From Buchnera aphidicola (Thelaxes californica) (GTDB lineage: Bacteria; Pseudomonadota; Gammaproteobacteria; Enterobacterales; Enterobacteriaceae): a stretch of 64,000 bases of DNA. The stretch is from the NCBI RefSeq assembly GCF_005080825.1, contig NZ_CP034852.1:458700-522699 (forward strand). The letters run 5' to 3'. The first letter of the stretch is position 1. Each line of letters opens with the position of its first letter. A program made the position numbers and the translations under genes. Below the pieces are notes generated by a model. That model had not been told where the DNA came from. It was given only the letters and a program-made list of their open reading frames with translations, and did not search any database. Positions 19,317 to 28,003 of the stretch are shown here, in pieces.

Positions 19317-20291
19317 ATGCATATAAAAATCGGCGTAATCATGGATCCTATTCAGTCTATTAATATAAAAAAAGATTCCACTTTTCCAATATTATTGGAA
19401 ATGCAAAAAAGAAAATATATAATTTTTTATATGGAAATAAAAGATTTATACTGGAAAAAAGGAGAAACATATTCTGAATCAAAAATTTTACATGTATATA
19501 ATAACAAAAACAAATGGTTTAAATTTATAGAAAAAAAAGAAATTAAATTATCCGATTTAAATGTAATCTTCATGAGAAAAGATCCACCGATAAATTTAGA
19601 ATTTATATATGCAACTTATTTGCTAGAATTTGCAGAAAAAAAAGGTGTATTTATTTTTAATAAACCTAGTAGTTTACGTAATTGTAATGAAAAAATCTTT
19701 ACTTGTAATTTTAAAAATCTTATTCCAGAAACAATGATTACAAAAAAAATAAAAAATATTTTAAATTTTCTACAAGAACATAAAAATATTATTATCAAAC
19801 CATTAAATGAAATGGGAGGTGCGTCAGTATTTAAAATTTGTGAAAAAGATGTAAATACAATAGCAATATTAGAAAACATGACACACAATGAAAGTAAAAG
19901 TTGTATGATTCAAAAATTTATACCAGAAATCAAAGATGGAGACAAAAGAATATTAGTAATTGATGGTATACCAATTCCTATTTGCTTAGCTAGAATACCA
20001 AAAAATAATGAAATTAGAGGCAATCTCGCAAGAGGAGGAAAAGGAAAAATAGAAAAATTAAATGAACATGATCAAAAAATTATAAAAAAAATATCTCCAA
20101 TATTAAAAAAAAATGGTTTATTATTCGTTGGAATAGATATTATTGGAAAATATCTTACTGAAATTAATATAACTAGCCCGACATGCATACAAGAAATTCA
20201 AAAAGAATACCATATTTCAATACCTAAAATTATCGTAGATTGTATTGAAAAAAAAATAAATCAGTTAAAAATAAAAAATAATGAAATTTAG
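19317..20291 (+). CDS. gshB: Glutathione synthetase
   Basis: ATP-grasp ligase that joins gamma-glutamylcysteine and glycine to glutathione. 324 residues (E. coli 315). Visible: IGVIMDPIQSINIKKDSTF, VIFMRKDPPINLEFIYATYLLE, the ATP-binding KPLNEMGGASVFK loop, ARIPKNNEIRGNLARGG and the C-terminal metal-site block EINITSPTCIQEI. It begins a plus-strand run gshB-ruvX-yggS matching the E. coli region around gshB-yqgE-ruvX. gshA is not in the window. Confidence 0.97.
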   Translation: MHIKIGVIMDPIQSINIKKDSTFPILLEMQKRKYIIFYMEIKDLYWKKGETYSESKILHVYNNKNKWFKFIEKKEIKLSDLNVIFMRKDPPINLEFIYATYLLEFAEKKGVFIFNKPSSLRNCNEKIFTCNFKNLIPETMITKKIKNILNFLQEHKNIIIKPLNEMGGASVFKICEKDVNTIAILENMTHNESKSCMIQKFIPEIKDGDKRILVIDGIPIPICLARIPKNNEIRGNLARGGKGKIEKLNEHDQKIIKKISPILKKNGLLFVGIDIIGKYLTEINITSPTCIQEIQKEYHISIPKIIVDCIEKKINQLKIKNNEI

Positions 20292-20321
20292 ATTTTTTAT
20301 ATCAAATGGAAAAATATATTA

Positions 20322-20744
20322 ATGAGTCTTGTTATTGCTTTTGATTTTGGAACTAAAAAAATTGGTGTAGCAGTAGGACAAAATATTACAAAAACTGCTA
20401 GAATATTACCTTCCATTCCAGCTATACAAGGTTTTCCCAATTGGGAATTTATTCAAAAAATATTAATACAATGGAAACCAAAATGTATAGTCATTGGATT
20501 ACCTTTAGATAATCAAGGTGAAATACAAAAAATTACCAAAAAAACACAAATGTTCTCTATAATTATGAAAAAAAAATTTCATATTCCTATTTATTTACAT
20601 GATGAACGATTTACTACAACATCAATTAAATGTAATTTATTTCAAGAAGGAGGTTTTAAAAAACTAAAAAAAAATAATGTTGATTCATTATGCGCTGTTT
20701 TAATACTAGAAAGTTGGTTTTATCAAACAAATTTATACATTTAA
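20322..20744 (+). CDS. ruvX: RuvX/YqgF family nuclease (16S rRNA processing)
   Basis: RNase H-fold protein, linked in E. coli to processing of the 16S rRNA 5' end and earlier called a Holliday-junction resolvase homologue. 140 residues (E. coli 138). The first acidic residue lies in VIAFDFGTKKIGVAVGQ, IVIGLPLDNQGE is the second strand, and DERFTT and NVDSLCAVLIL carry later acidic positions. It starts 30 nt after gshB, and yggS follows after 31 nt, so the three are probably one transcript. yqgE, which separates gshB and ruvX in E. coli, is absent. Confidence 0.94.
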   Translation: MSLVIAFDFGTKKIGVAVGQNITKTARILPSIPAIQGFPNWEFIQKILIQWKPKCIVIGLPLDNQGEIQKITKKTQMFSIIMKKKFHIPIYLHDERFTTTSIKCNLFQEGGFKKLKKNNVDSLCAVLILESWFYQTNLYI

Positions 20745-20775
20745 AACAAATATTACTATATCCAGTTAATAAAAT

Positions 20776-21450
20776 ATGAATATAATTGAAAAAAATATAA
20801 TTAAAATCAAAAAAAAAATTATAAAATATACTCAAAAATACAATAGAAATATTCAAAATATTAAAATATTAGCAGTTTCTAAAAACAGAAATATACAAGA
20901 GATAGAAAAAGCTTTTTATTTAGGACAAACATGTTTTGGAGAAAATTATATACAAGAAGCAATAAAAAAAATACATAATATTTCATTAAATATACAGTGG
21001 CATTTTATTGGTAAAATTCAAAGTAATAAAATACATATTATTTCAAAAAAATTTTCATGGTGCCATTCTGTAACAACAGAACGACATGCTTATTTACTAA
21101 ATAAATATCGTTCAAATTTAGAAAAACCATTAAATATATTAATACAAATTAATATGGATGCAGAAGTTAACAAAAATGGAATATTAATAAAAAACATATT
21201 TAATATAGCTCATTGTCTTACAAAATTTAAAAAAATAAAATTAAGAGGTATTATGGTATTTCCTTACATTAGAAACAACATAAAAGATCAAATTGTTATA
21301 TATAAAAAAATCAATTTAATTTTTAATAAACTGAAAAAAAACTTTCCGTCCATAAATACTTTGTCTTTAGGAACAACTCAAGATATGGAGGCTTCCATTG
21401 CATCAGGAAGTACATTGTTAAGAATTGGAAAGGGATTATTTGAAAATTAA
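20776..21450 (+). CDS. yggS: PLP homeostasis protein YggS
   Basis: A conserved single-domain PLP-binding protein that controls the pool of pyridoxal phosphate; no catalytic reaction is established. 224 residues (E. coli 234). The PLP lysine lies in KILAVSKNRN near residue 36; FGENYIQEA, WHFIGKIQSNK, GIMVFPY and LSLGTTQDMEASIASGSTLLRIG, with the phosphate-binding residues, are intact. PLP enzymes in this window that depend on the cofactor include ArgD and IscS. It lies directly after ruvX. Confidence 0.94.
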   Translation: MNIIEKNIIKIKKKIIKYTQKYNRNIQNIKILAVSKNRNIQEIEKAFYLGQTCFGENYIQEAIKKIHNISLNIQWHFIGKIQSNKIHIISKKFSWCHSVTTERHAYLLNKYRSNLEKPLNILIQINMDAEVNKNGILIKNIFNIAHCLTKFKKIKLRGIMVFPYIRNNIKDQIVIYKKINLIFNKLKKNFPSINTLSLGTTQDMEASIASGSTLLRIGKGLFEN

Positions 21451-21551
21451 TTTTTTATTATTAAACATAATAAAAATAAAAATACTAATTTAAATAAAAA
21501 TATTTTTAAAAAATTATATTCTATTTAAAAAAAAATGAGTTTGTAATTTAT

Positions 21552-22679
21552 ATGATTCCAATTAGCTTATACATTCATATTCCTTGGTGCATTAAAAAAT
21601 GTCCTTATTGTGATTTTAATTCTTATACTACTAAAACAAAAATAGATGAAATAGAATATATAAATTTTTTAATACAAGATTTAGAACAAGATTTACATCT
21701 TATTAATCATAGAAAAATTCAAAATATATTTATAGGAGGAGGTACTCCAAGTTTATTTAATATTGAATCAATTCATTATTTAATACAAAAAATTAAAAAA
21801 AAAGTGCACTTATCAAAATCAACTGAAATTACTATAGAAGCTAATCCAACTAATATTGAATATAAAAAAATTATAGAATATAACAAAATTGGCATTAATC
21901 GCATTTCTTTAGGTGTACAAACTTTTAATAATGTTCATTTAAAAAATTTAGGAAGATTATATACAGAACAAGATATAAAGAATGTCATACATAATATGAA
22001 ATCAAATCAAAAAAATATTAACTTTAATATCGATATTATGCATAGTCTTCATAATCAATCATATTTTGAAGCAATAGAAGATTTAAATAAAGCTATTTCA
22101 TATAATCCTAATCATATTTCATGGTATCAACTAACTATTGAACCTAATACATTATTTTTCTATCAAAAACTAAATTTAACAAAAGATTTAGAAACAGAAA
22201 AAATTATTAAACAAGGAAACAAAATATTAGAAAAATATGGTTATATACAATATGAAATTTCTTCATATTGTAAAGCAGGATATCAATGTAAACATAATTT
22301 AAATTATTGGAAATTTGGTGATTATATAGGTATAGGATGTGGAGCTCACGGAAAAATAACACAAAAAAATAAAAAAATTATAAGAACAGTAAAATTTAAA
22401 AATATTCATGATTATATTAAATATAATTTTTTAAAAAAAAAATATCAAATATCACATAAAGATATAGCATTAGAATTTTTTATGAACATATGTAGATTAA
22501 AAAAAAAAATTAATAAAAAAGATTTATATAAAAAAACAGGATTAAAACAACAAGAGATTAATAATCAAATTAAAAAATGTATACAAGAAGGCTATATAAA
22601 AAATGATTATAAATATTGGGAAATTACAAAAAAAGGATATCAATTTTTAAATTCATTATTAGAAATTTTTGTAGTATAA
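21552..22679 (+). CDS. hemW: Radical-SAM heme chaperone HemW
   Basis: A radical-SAM protein formerly confused with coproporphyrinogen oxidase HemN; family members bind heme and insert it into respiratory enzymes. 375 residues (E. coli 378). The cluster motif CxxxCxxC is at Cys13, Cys17 and Cys20 with HIPWCIKKCPYCDF, which is the HemW form lacking the extra Cys typical of HemN. FIGGGTPSLF, IEANPTN, GVQTFN and GIGCGAHGKI follow. It converges on trmB with a 10-nt gap. Its retention beside a decaying hemCD is discussed in the findings. Confidence 0.94.
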   Translation: MIPISLYIHIPWCIKKCPYCDFNSYTTKTKIDEIEYINFLIQDLEQDLHLINHRKIQNIFIGGGTPSLFNIESIHYLIQKIKKKVHLSKSTEITIEANPTNIEYKKIIEYNKIGINRISLGVQTFNNVHLKNLGRLYTEQDIKNVIHNMKSNQKNINFNIDIMHSLHNQSYFEAIEDLNKAISYNPNHISWYQLTIEPNTLFFYQKLNLTKDLETEKIIKQGNKILEKYGYIQYEISSYCKAGYQCKHNLNYWKFGDYIGIGCGAHGKITQKNKKIIRTVKFKNIHDYIKYNFLKKKYQISHKDIALEFFMNICRLKKKINKKDLYKKTGLKQQEINNQIKKCIQEGYIKNDYKYWEITKKGYQFLNSLLEIFVV

Positions 22680-22689
22680 AAATGAAAAA

Positions 22690-23403
22690 TTATATTTTAA
22701 ATATTTTTAAACTAAAAAAACTGTTTTTCTTAGAAACACATTTTTTTAAAAATGTAGTTTCTATATTTTTAGAAAAAAATAATTTTTTTAATTTAAAAAA
22801 AAATATACAATTCACTTTATTAATTAATATAATATTATTAATTATTTCTTGTATATAATTTTCACTATCTGTAAGAATATGTATTTTTCCTTTATCCACT
22901 AATTTAATATAAAGTAATAATAAAAAACTTTTATTAATTAAACGTCTTTTTCGATGTTTTTTTTTATTCCATGGATCAGGAAAAAAAATTCGTACTTTAT
23001 TTAAAGTTCTTTTAACAACCATATACTCTAATACTTCTTTAGCATCATGATAAATAACTTTTAAATTTTGAATTTTTTTTTGAAAAATGTTTTTTAAACA
23101 ACTAAATAAACCAGAAAAATATACTTCAATTCCTAAATAATTAATATTTTCATGCATTATAGATTCTTTAATTAAATCAATACCATTTCCAAATCCAATT
23201 TCTAATATAATTGGATTATTTTTTTTAAAAAAAATATTTTTTAAATATTTATTTGTAGTAAAATCAATTCCATAAAGATTCCAATATTGATTAAATTTAA
23301 CAATATTTAAATTTTTAATTTTTTTTTTTCTAATAACAAAACTTCTAATTTCTTTTATAAACATACCAGAATCAGTATATTTAGGAACAATTATATTTTT
23401 CAT
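22690..23403 (-). CDS. trmB: tRNA (guanine-N7-)-methyltransferase
   Basis: SAM-dependent enzyme that makes m7G at position 46 of tRNA. 237 residues (E. coli 239). The SAM-binding LEIGFGNGIDL, LGIEVYFSG, VIYHDAKEVL and the characteristic FFPDPWNKKKHRKRRL motif are present, as is the LTDSENY acid. The C-terminal motif normally reading T-x-F-E is TTFL here (residues 216-219), so an active-site acid seems lost. It is convergent with hemW and divergent from mutY. Identity is clear, activity less so. Confidence 0.93.
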   Translation of the reverse strand: MKNIIVPKYTDSGMFIKEIRSFVIRKKKIKNLNIVKFNQYWNLYGIDFTTNKYLKNIFFKKNNPIILEIGFGNGIDLIKESIMHENINYLGIEVYFSGLFSCLKNIFQKKIQNLKVIYHDAKEVLEYMVVKRTLNKVRIFFPDPWNKKKHRKRRLINKSFLLLLYIKLVDKGKIHILTDSENYIQEIINNIILINKVNCIFFFKLKKLFFSKNIETTFLKKCVSKKNSFFSLKIFKI

Positions 23404-23459
23404 ATAAAAATTTTTTTATTTTAATTACATTTTTTATTAAAAATAAGAGTATTAATCAA

Positions 23460-24512
23460 GTGATAATCAAAACTCCTATTACTCAATTAATTATTAATTG
23501 GTTTCATTTTTACGGAAGAAAATATTTACCATGGAAAAAAAATCAAAATATTTATTATATTTGGATTTCTGAAATTATGTTACAACAAACACAAGTGAAC
23601 ACAGTAATACCATTTTATAAAAAATTTATTACAAGATTTCCTTCTATGAAAAGTTTATATCAAGCTTCATTAGATGAAATCTTACATTACTGGAGTGGTT
23701 TAGGATACTATACTCGTGCAAAAAATATCTATCGTACTATTCAAATTATTTTTAAAAACAAAAAAGGTATTTTTCCAGAAAATTTTTTTGAAATAATACA
23801 ATTACCAGGAATAGGCAAAACAACTGCAGGAGCAATACTATCTTTTTCAAGAAATTTTAGTTTTTCTATATTAGATAGTAATGTCAAAAGAATATTAGTC
23901 AGATATTACTATTTAATTAATGCAAATTCAAGTAAAAAATTTGAAACTATTTTATGGAATATCATTAATATAATTACACCATTTCATAATACAAAACAAT
24001 TTAATCAAAGTATTATGGATATTGCATCACTTATATGCACACCCAAATATCCAAAATGTATAATATGTCCTTTAAATTTATATTGTCTTCAATATAAAAA
24101 AAATCATCAAAAAGATGTATATTTACTATTAAAAAAAAAGAAAAAAAAAAATATTTTAAAAAAATATTTTTGTGTTATTTTAATATTTAAAAATTATATT
24201 TTTTTGGAAAAAAGAAATCAAACAAAAATATGGAACAACTTATTTTGTTTTCCATTTTTTAAAAAAAAAACACTTGTATATAATTGGATAAAAAGTAAAA
24301 ATATTAAAAAAAAACGTTCTGAAAAATTAAATAAGATTAAATATAAATATACTAATTTTAATATTGAAATTTTTCCATTTATCATCCATATGAAATCTAT
24401 TTTCGAACCAGAAAATAATGCTATATGGTTCAATTGTAATTCAAAACAAGAAATAGGATTACCGCAACTTGTTTTAAAAATAATAAAAAAAATAAGGAAA
24501 ATAAATGAATAA
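23460..24512 (+). CDS. mutY: Adenine DNA glycosylase
   Basis: Removes adenine mispaired with 8-oxoguanine. 350 residues, the length of the E. coli enzyme. Catalytic Glu38 lies in WISEIMLQQTQV, the HhH-GPD region has LPGIGKTTAGAIL and the catalytic Asp139 in LDSNVKRIL, and the 4Fe-4S cysteines have the expected spacing at 193, 200, 203 and 209. The C-terminal NUDIX-like lesion-recognition domain is present but lysine-rich and divergent. Translation starts at GTG (23460). The coding strand holds A9-G-A11 near the domain junction. yggX overlaps its 3' end by 8 nt, the E. coli mutY-yggX order. Confidence 0.95.
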   Translation: MIIKTPITQLIINWFHFYGRKYLPWKKNQNIYYIWISEIMLQQTQVNTVIPFYKKFITRFPSMKSLYQASLDEILHYWSGLGYYTRAKNIYRTIQIIFKNKKGIFPENFFEIIQLPGIGKTTAGAILSFSRNFSFSILDSNVKRILVRYYYLINANSSKKFETILWNIINIITPFHNTKQFNQSIMDIASLICTPKYPKCIICPLNLYCLQYKKNHQKDVYLLLKKKKKKNILKKYFCVILIFKNYIFLEKRNQTKIWNNLFCFPFFKKKTLVYNWIKSKNIKKKRSEKLNKIKYKYTNFNIEIFPFIIHMKSIFEPENNAIWFNCNSKQEIGLPQLVLKIIKKIRKINE

Positions 24513-24741
24513 TAGAATTATATTTTGTTCATTTTTTAAAAAAAATGAAAAAGGATTAAATCATAATCCATATCAAGGAAAAATAGGAAAACGTATATAT
24601 AATGAAATATCTGAAAAAGCTTGGAATCAATGGATAAAAAAACAAACCATTTTAATAAATGAAAAAAAATTAAATATGTTTAATAAACAAGATAGAAAAA
24701 TTATAGAAAAAGAAATGCAATATTTTTTATTTAAACAATAA
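24505..24741 (+). CDS. yggX: Fe(2+)-trafficking protein YggX
   Basis: A small protein associated with protection of Fe-S clusters from oxidation and with iron trafficking. 78 residues, shorter than the 91 of E. coli because the C-terminal tail is missing. The core is nearly identical to E. coli: IFCSFF with the single reactive Cys, GKRIYNEISEKAWNQW and TILINEKKLNMFN. Start and mutY stop overlap, so the two are translated from one message; the MutY cluster may be a client. It converges on sbcB with a 7-nt gap. Confidence 0.95.
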   Translation: MNNRIIFCSFFKKNEKGLNHNPYQGKIGKRIYNEISEKAWNQWIKKQTILINEKKLNMFNKQDRKIIEKEMQYFLFKQ

Positions 24742-24748
24742 ATTTTTA

Positions 24749-26161
24749 TTAATAAAATTTTTTAATTAAATTTAAAAAATAATCATATATTTTATAATAT
24801 ATCTTTTTATCAATATTATTCATAATATTTTTACAAAAAATATCATTCAATTTTTTTTTATATATACGTATATATTTTATACTAAATACATGTTTACAAT
24901 AAACATACCACTTTTTCTTTTCACTATATGTTAAATGTGTAAAAAAATTTCTTGCTTTCATTCGAAAAAATAAATCATTTAATCGATAATCTTGAAAATA
25001 CACATTTTTTATAAAACATTTTTGAGAATATATGTTATGTATTTTTTCCATTTTTTTTTGATCTGATACATTAAAAAAATTTTCATACAATTTTAAATCA
25101 ACATTATTGATAAAATTCCAATTTTTTTTTTGAATTAAAAAATTATTAATTTCTTTAAAAACATAAATATATTGATCAATCAATACAAAATTTTTAATAC
25201 ATTTCTGTAAATTTATATTTAATTTTTTAATCGATGTATTATCTAAAACGTTTAAAGGAGCAAAAATTGGACACTTATTTAAATAAATAACTATTAAACC
25301 TGTTTCAAACAATTTTTTGATTTCCAATTTAAAATTTTTAACTCTAAGAAAAACCTTTAAAAAAATTGAAAAATCATATTTTAAATCAAAACAAATTAAA
25401 AATGTTGCATTTTTTGTACTACATAAAATCATTTTAATCATACTGACATTATGATTACAACTACCAAAAATATTAGAAACATAAAAAATAGGATCATATT
25501 TATATTTATAAAATAAATTTATTAATTGTTTTTTTGTACGATGATTAAAAAAAAAATTAAATAAATTCGGTTGAGCATTTTTAATTAATTTTGCTATTTC
25601 AATAGTTGCATAAACGTCTGATAATGCATTATGTGCATGAAGATGTTGTATCTTATTACATTTTGCTATATCTTCCAATTTAAAACTAATTAATCCAGAT
25701 TTTTTTTTAGGCCAAATAATACCATTTGGACGAAATACATAACATGCCCTTAAAACATTAATCAAATCCCATCTAGAATTATTGTTTTTATAACTCCATC
25801 CATATGGATCTAATAAATTTCTATAAAAAATATTCCTAGTAAATTCATCATCAAAATTAATATTATTAAAACCTAAAATACAAGTATTATGTTTAATAAA
25901 TTCTTCATATATTTTTTTAGAAAAAAAAAACTCATTCATACCCTTTTTCAGGGTACATTGAGGAATAATTTTAGTAATAAATATGGAAAGAGGGTCAGGA
26001 AGATAATCTAAAGGAGGAGTACAATATATTAAAATAGGTTTGGAAATAATATTAAAATTAACATCAGTTCTGATACAAGCAAATTGAGCAATCTTATCTA
26101 ATCTAGTATGTAAACCAAAAGTTTCATAATCATAAAATAAAAAAGAAAATTTTTTTTTCAC
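24749..26161 (-). CDS. sbcB: Exodeoxyribonuclease I
   Basis: Processive 3'-5' single-strand DNA exonuclease of the DEDDh family. 470 residues (E. coli 475). Visible: FLFYDYETFGLH with the first Asp and Glu, the GFNNINFDDEFTR block with the next Asp, and HNALSDVYATIEIA with the catalytic His and Asp. The C-terminal half is lysine- and phenylalanine-rich, as AT pressure predicts, but the reading frame is unbroken. It lies between yggX (convergent) and tRNA-Asn on the same strand. Confidence 0.94.
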   Translation of the reverse strand: MKKKFSFLFYDYETFGLHTRLDKIAQFACIRTDVNFNIISKPILIYCTPPLDYLPDPLSIFITKIIPQCTLKKGMNEFFFSKKIYEEFIKHNTCILGFNNINFDDEFTRNIFYRNLLDPYGWSYKNNNSRWDLINVLRACYVFRPNGIIWPKKKSGLISFKLEDIAKCNKIQHLHAHNALSDVYATIEIAKLIKNAQPNLFNFFFNHRTKKQLINLFYKYKYDPIFYVSNIFGSCNHNVSMIKMILCSTKNATFLICFDLKYDFSIFLKVFLRVKNFKLEIKKLFETGLIVIYLNKCPIFAPLNVLDNTSIKKLNINLQKCIKNFVLIDQYIYVFKEINNFLIQKKNWNFINNVDLKLYENFFNVSDQKKMEKIHNIYSQKCFIKNVYFQDYRLNDLFFRMKARNFFTHLTYSEKKKWYVYCKHVFSIKYIRIYKKKLNDIFCKNIMNNIDKKIYYKIYDYFLNLIKKFY

Positions 26162-26212
26162 AATATTATTTTTTTTAAAAAATGAGGTAAAATAATGTAA
26201 ATTATATATTTA

Positions 26213-26285
26213 CTCCTCCGACTGGGCTCGAACCAGTGACATACGGATTAACAGTCCGCCGTTCTACCAACTGAACTACAGAGGA
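26213..26285 (-). tRNA. tRNA-Asn (anticodon GTT)
   Basis: 73-nt tRNA on the minus strand. The acceptor TCCTCTG pairs with CGGAGGA (one T-G), the discriminator is G, the anticodon GTT is complementary to 26250-26252, and the sequence is almost identical to E. coli tRNA-Asn. The CCA end is not encoded. Confidence 0.98.
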
Positions 26286-26451
26286 AAGTTAAATTAATTA
26301 TACCTATAAAAATAAAAATTGTCAAAAATTATTTTAAAAAATTAAATAAATAATATTTACAAAAAATAAAATTAAAATTATAAAAAATAAAATAATTAGT
26401 AGATTATATAATAAAATTGTTTTATAATTTATTATAATAATAATTTTATAA

Positions 26452-26524
26452 GGCCCCTTAGCTCAGTGGTTAGAGCACGCGACTCATAATCGCTAGGTCG
26501 CTGGTTCAAATCCAGCAGGGGCCA
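26452..26524 (+). tRNA. ileX: tRNA-Ile2 (CAT anticodon, lysidine-type)
   Basis: 73-nt tRNA with CAT at 26485-26487. A plain anticodon reading would call it methionine, but the body (acceptor GGCCCCT/AGGGGCC, D arm and anticodon stem GCGAC) is almost the E. coli minor isoleucine tRNA. In that tRNA the C34 is changed to lysidine by TilS, so it reads AUA. AUA is a frequent codon in this AT-rich DNA. It differs clearly from elongator and initiator tRNA-Met. Confidence 0.93.
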
Positions 26525-26543
26525 TAAAAAAATTACAACATTT

Positions 26544-27008
26544 TTAAAATTTTCCAGTATGACCAAAACCTAATTTTCCTCTTTTAGTAACATTGTTAAA
26601 TTTTTCAACAAAATGAAACTTTGGTTTTATTATGGGAACAAATACTAGTTGAGCTATACGCATTCCGGGTTCAATACAAAAAGAACATTCAGTCTGTCTA
26701 TTCCAAATAGATAACATAATTTCTCCTTGAAAATCAGAATCAATAATTCCCACTAAATTTCCCAAAACTATTCCACATTTATGCCCTAATCCAGATCGAG
26801 GAAAAATCATTCCAGTCACCATACTATTATTAATATTAATAGCAATACCAGAAGATATTAAAATTGTTTTGTTTGGATACAATAAAATCTTTTTATTACA
26901 ACATGCTCTTAAATCAATTCCAGAAGAAAATGGAGTACTATAATCAGGTAAAGAAAAAATAGTTCCAATTCTAGAATCAACAATTTTTATATCAATATTT
27001 AAATTCAT
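26544..27008 (-). CDS. dut: Deoxyuridine 5'-triphosphate nucleotidohydrolase
   Basis: Trimeric dUTPase that hydrolyses dUTP to dUMP, keeping uracil out of DNA and feeding dTMP synthesis. 154 residues (E. coli about 151). All five motifs can be read: GIDLRAC, PRSGLG, GIIDSDFQGEIMLSIWN, MRIAQLVF and the C-terminal RGKLGFGHTG, in which one Gly of the usual R-G-x-G-G-F-G is Leu. The 3' end is 19 nt from tRNA-Ile2 on the other strand. coaBC and slmA, neighbours in E. coli, are missing. Confidence 0.96.
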   Translation of the reverse strand: MNLNIDIKIVDSRIGTIFSLPDYSTPFSSGIDLRACCNKKILLYPNKTILISSGIAININNSMVTGMIFPRSGLGHKCGIVLGNLVGIIDSDFQGEIMLSIWNRQTECSFCIEPGMRIAQLVFVPIIKPKFHFVEKFNNVTKRGKLGFGHTGKF

Positions 27009-27119
27009 TTTTTTTCATAGTAAAATTATATATTGTAAAAGATATGTATATATACAAATTATTATATTTTAATAATATTTTTAATAAAAAATAATTAATC
27101 TAATTTTTTATATTTAAAA

Positions 27120-27899
27120 TCATAAAACATATGAAGAAACTATAAAACCAGAATTTAATAAAATTGAATTATGATTTTTTAACTGATAATTAATTACACT
27201 CCCAGAAAATGTTTGTATATGTCCACCAGCTCCTATAATAATAGCATGACCAGCAGCTATATCCCATTTATAAACTGGATTACATCGAGGATAAAGTTGA
27301 GCTTTTCCTTCTGCAATTAAACAAAATTTTAAGGATGAACCCATTTTTTTTATTTTATATTTTTTGTTTATATTTTTATCAACATACTCATAAGTATTTT
27401 GATCAACATGAGAACGACTTAATAATACAGTGTGTGTTTTTTTTTTTTTGACAAAAATTTGTTTAGGTTTAAAATTACTGACTTTTTTCCAAGACTTTTC
27501 TAAAAAAAAATAATAAAATGTATCTAAAAAAGGAACGTATATAACGCCTAATATTGGATTATTATTATATATTAAAGCAATATTTACAGTAAATTCAGGA
27601 ATTTTCTTAATAAATTCTTTAGTTCCATCTAAAGGATCAATTAACCAATATAATTTTTGATTTTTCCAATTACTATCAAAAAAAAAATGTGATTCTTCTG
27701 ATAATACTGGAATATTTTTATCTAATTTACATAATCCTTTTACTATTATTTCATGAGAATCTTTATCAGCAATAGTTAAAGGAGAATGATCTTTTTCTTT
27801 AAAAGTAATAACATTATCATCAAAAAAACTAATTTTATTATAGACATCCATAATAATATTTCCAGCTTCTTTTGATATTGCTAATATTTCATTAATCAT
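27120..27899 (-). CDS. cysQ: 3'(2'),5'-bisphosphate nucleotidase CysQ
   Basis: Mg-dependent phosphatase of the inositol monophosphatase superfamily; removes 3'-phosphoadenosine 5'-phosphate formed in sulfate assimilation and carrier-protein activation. 259 residues (E. coli 246). Visible: ADKDSHE, the metal motif PVLSEES, the signature LIDPLDGTKEFIKK, GSSLKFCLIAEGKAQLYPR and the second signature KWDIAAGHAI. The coding strand has A13 in frame (complement of 27437-27449), giving Lys-Lys-Lys-Lys before THT. Its presence fits either active sulfate reduction or PAP produced by AcpS. Confidence 0.95.
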   Translation of the reverse strand: MINEILAISKEAGNIIMDVYNKISFFDDNVITFKEKDHSPLTIADKDSHEIIVKGLCKLDKNIPVLSEESHFFFDSNWKNQKLYWLIDPLDGTKEFIKKIPEFTVNIALIYNNNPILGVIYVPFLDTFYYFFLEKSWKKVSNFKPKQIFVKKKKTHTVLLSRSHVDQNTYEYVDKNINKKYKIKKMGSSLKFCLIAEGKAQLYPRCNPVYKWDIAAGHAIIIGAGGHIQTFSGSVINYQLKNHNSILLNSGFIVSSYVL

Positions 27900-28003
27900 A
27901 TATACCTTTTTTCATAGATTAATGTAACAAATTCTATTGTTTTTGTTTTTTTGTTTGTTAAAGAATTAAAATATATCTCTTTTTATTGTTATATTAAAAA
28001 AAT

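Noticed and set aside
22616..22858. 80-residue plus-strand frame over the end of trmB
   Set aside because: Antisense to trmB with Lys/Phe/Ile low complexity; no family features.
23460..24512. mutY as a pseudogene because of lysine-rich C-terminal half
   Set aside because: The catalytic Glu and Asp and four cluster cysteines are intact and the frame is open; lysine richness follows base composition.
26452..26524. tRNA-Met from the CAT anticodon
   Set aside because: The tRNA body matches the minor isoleucine tRNA and not elongator or initiator methionine tRNA.
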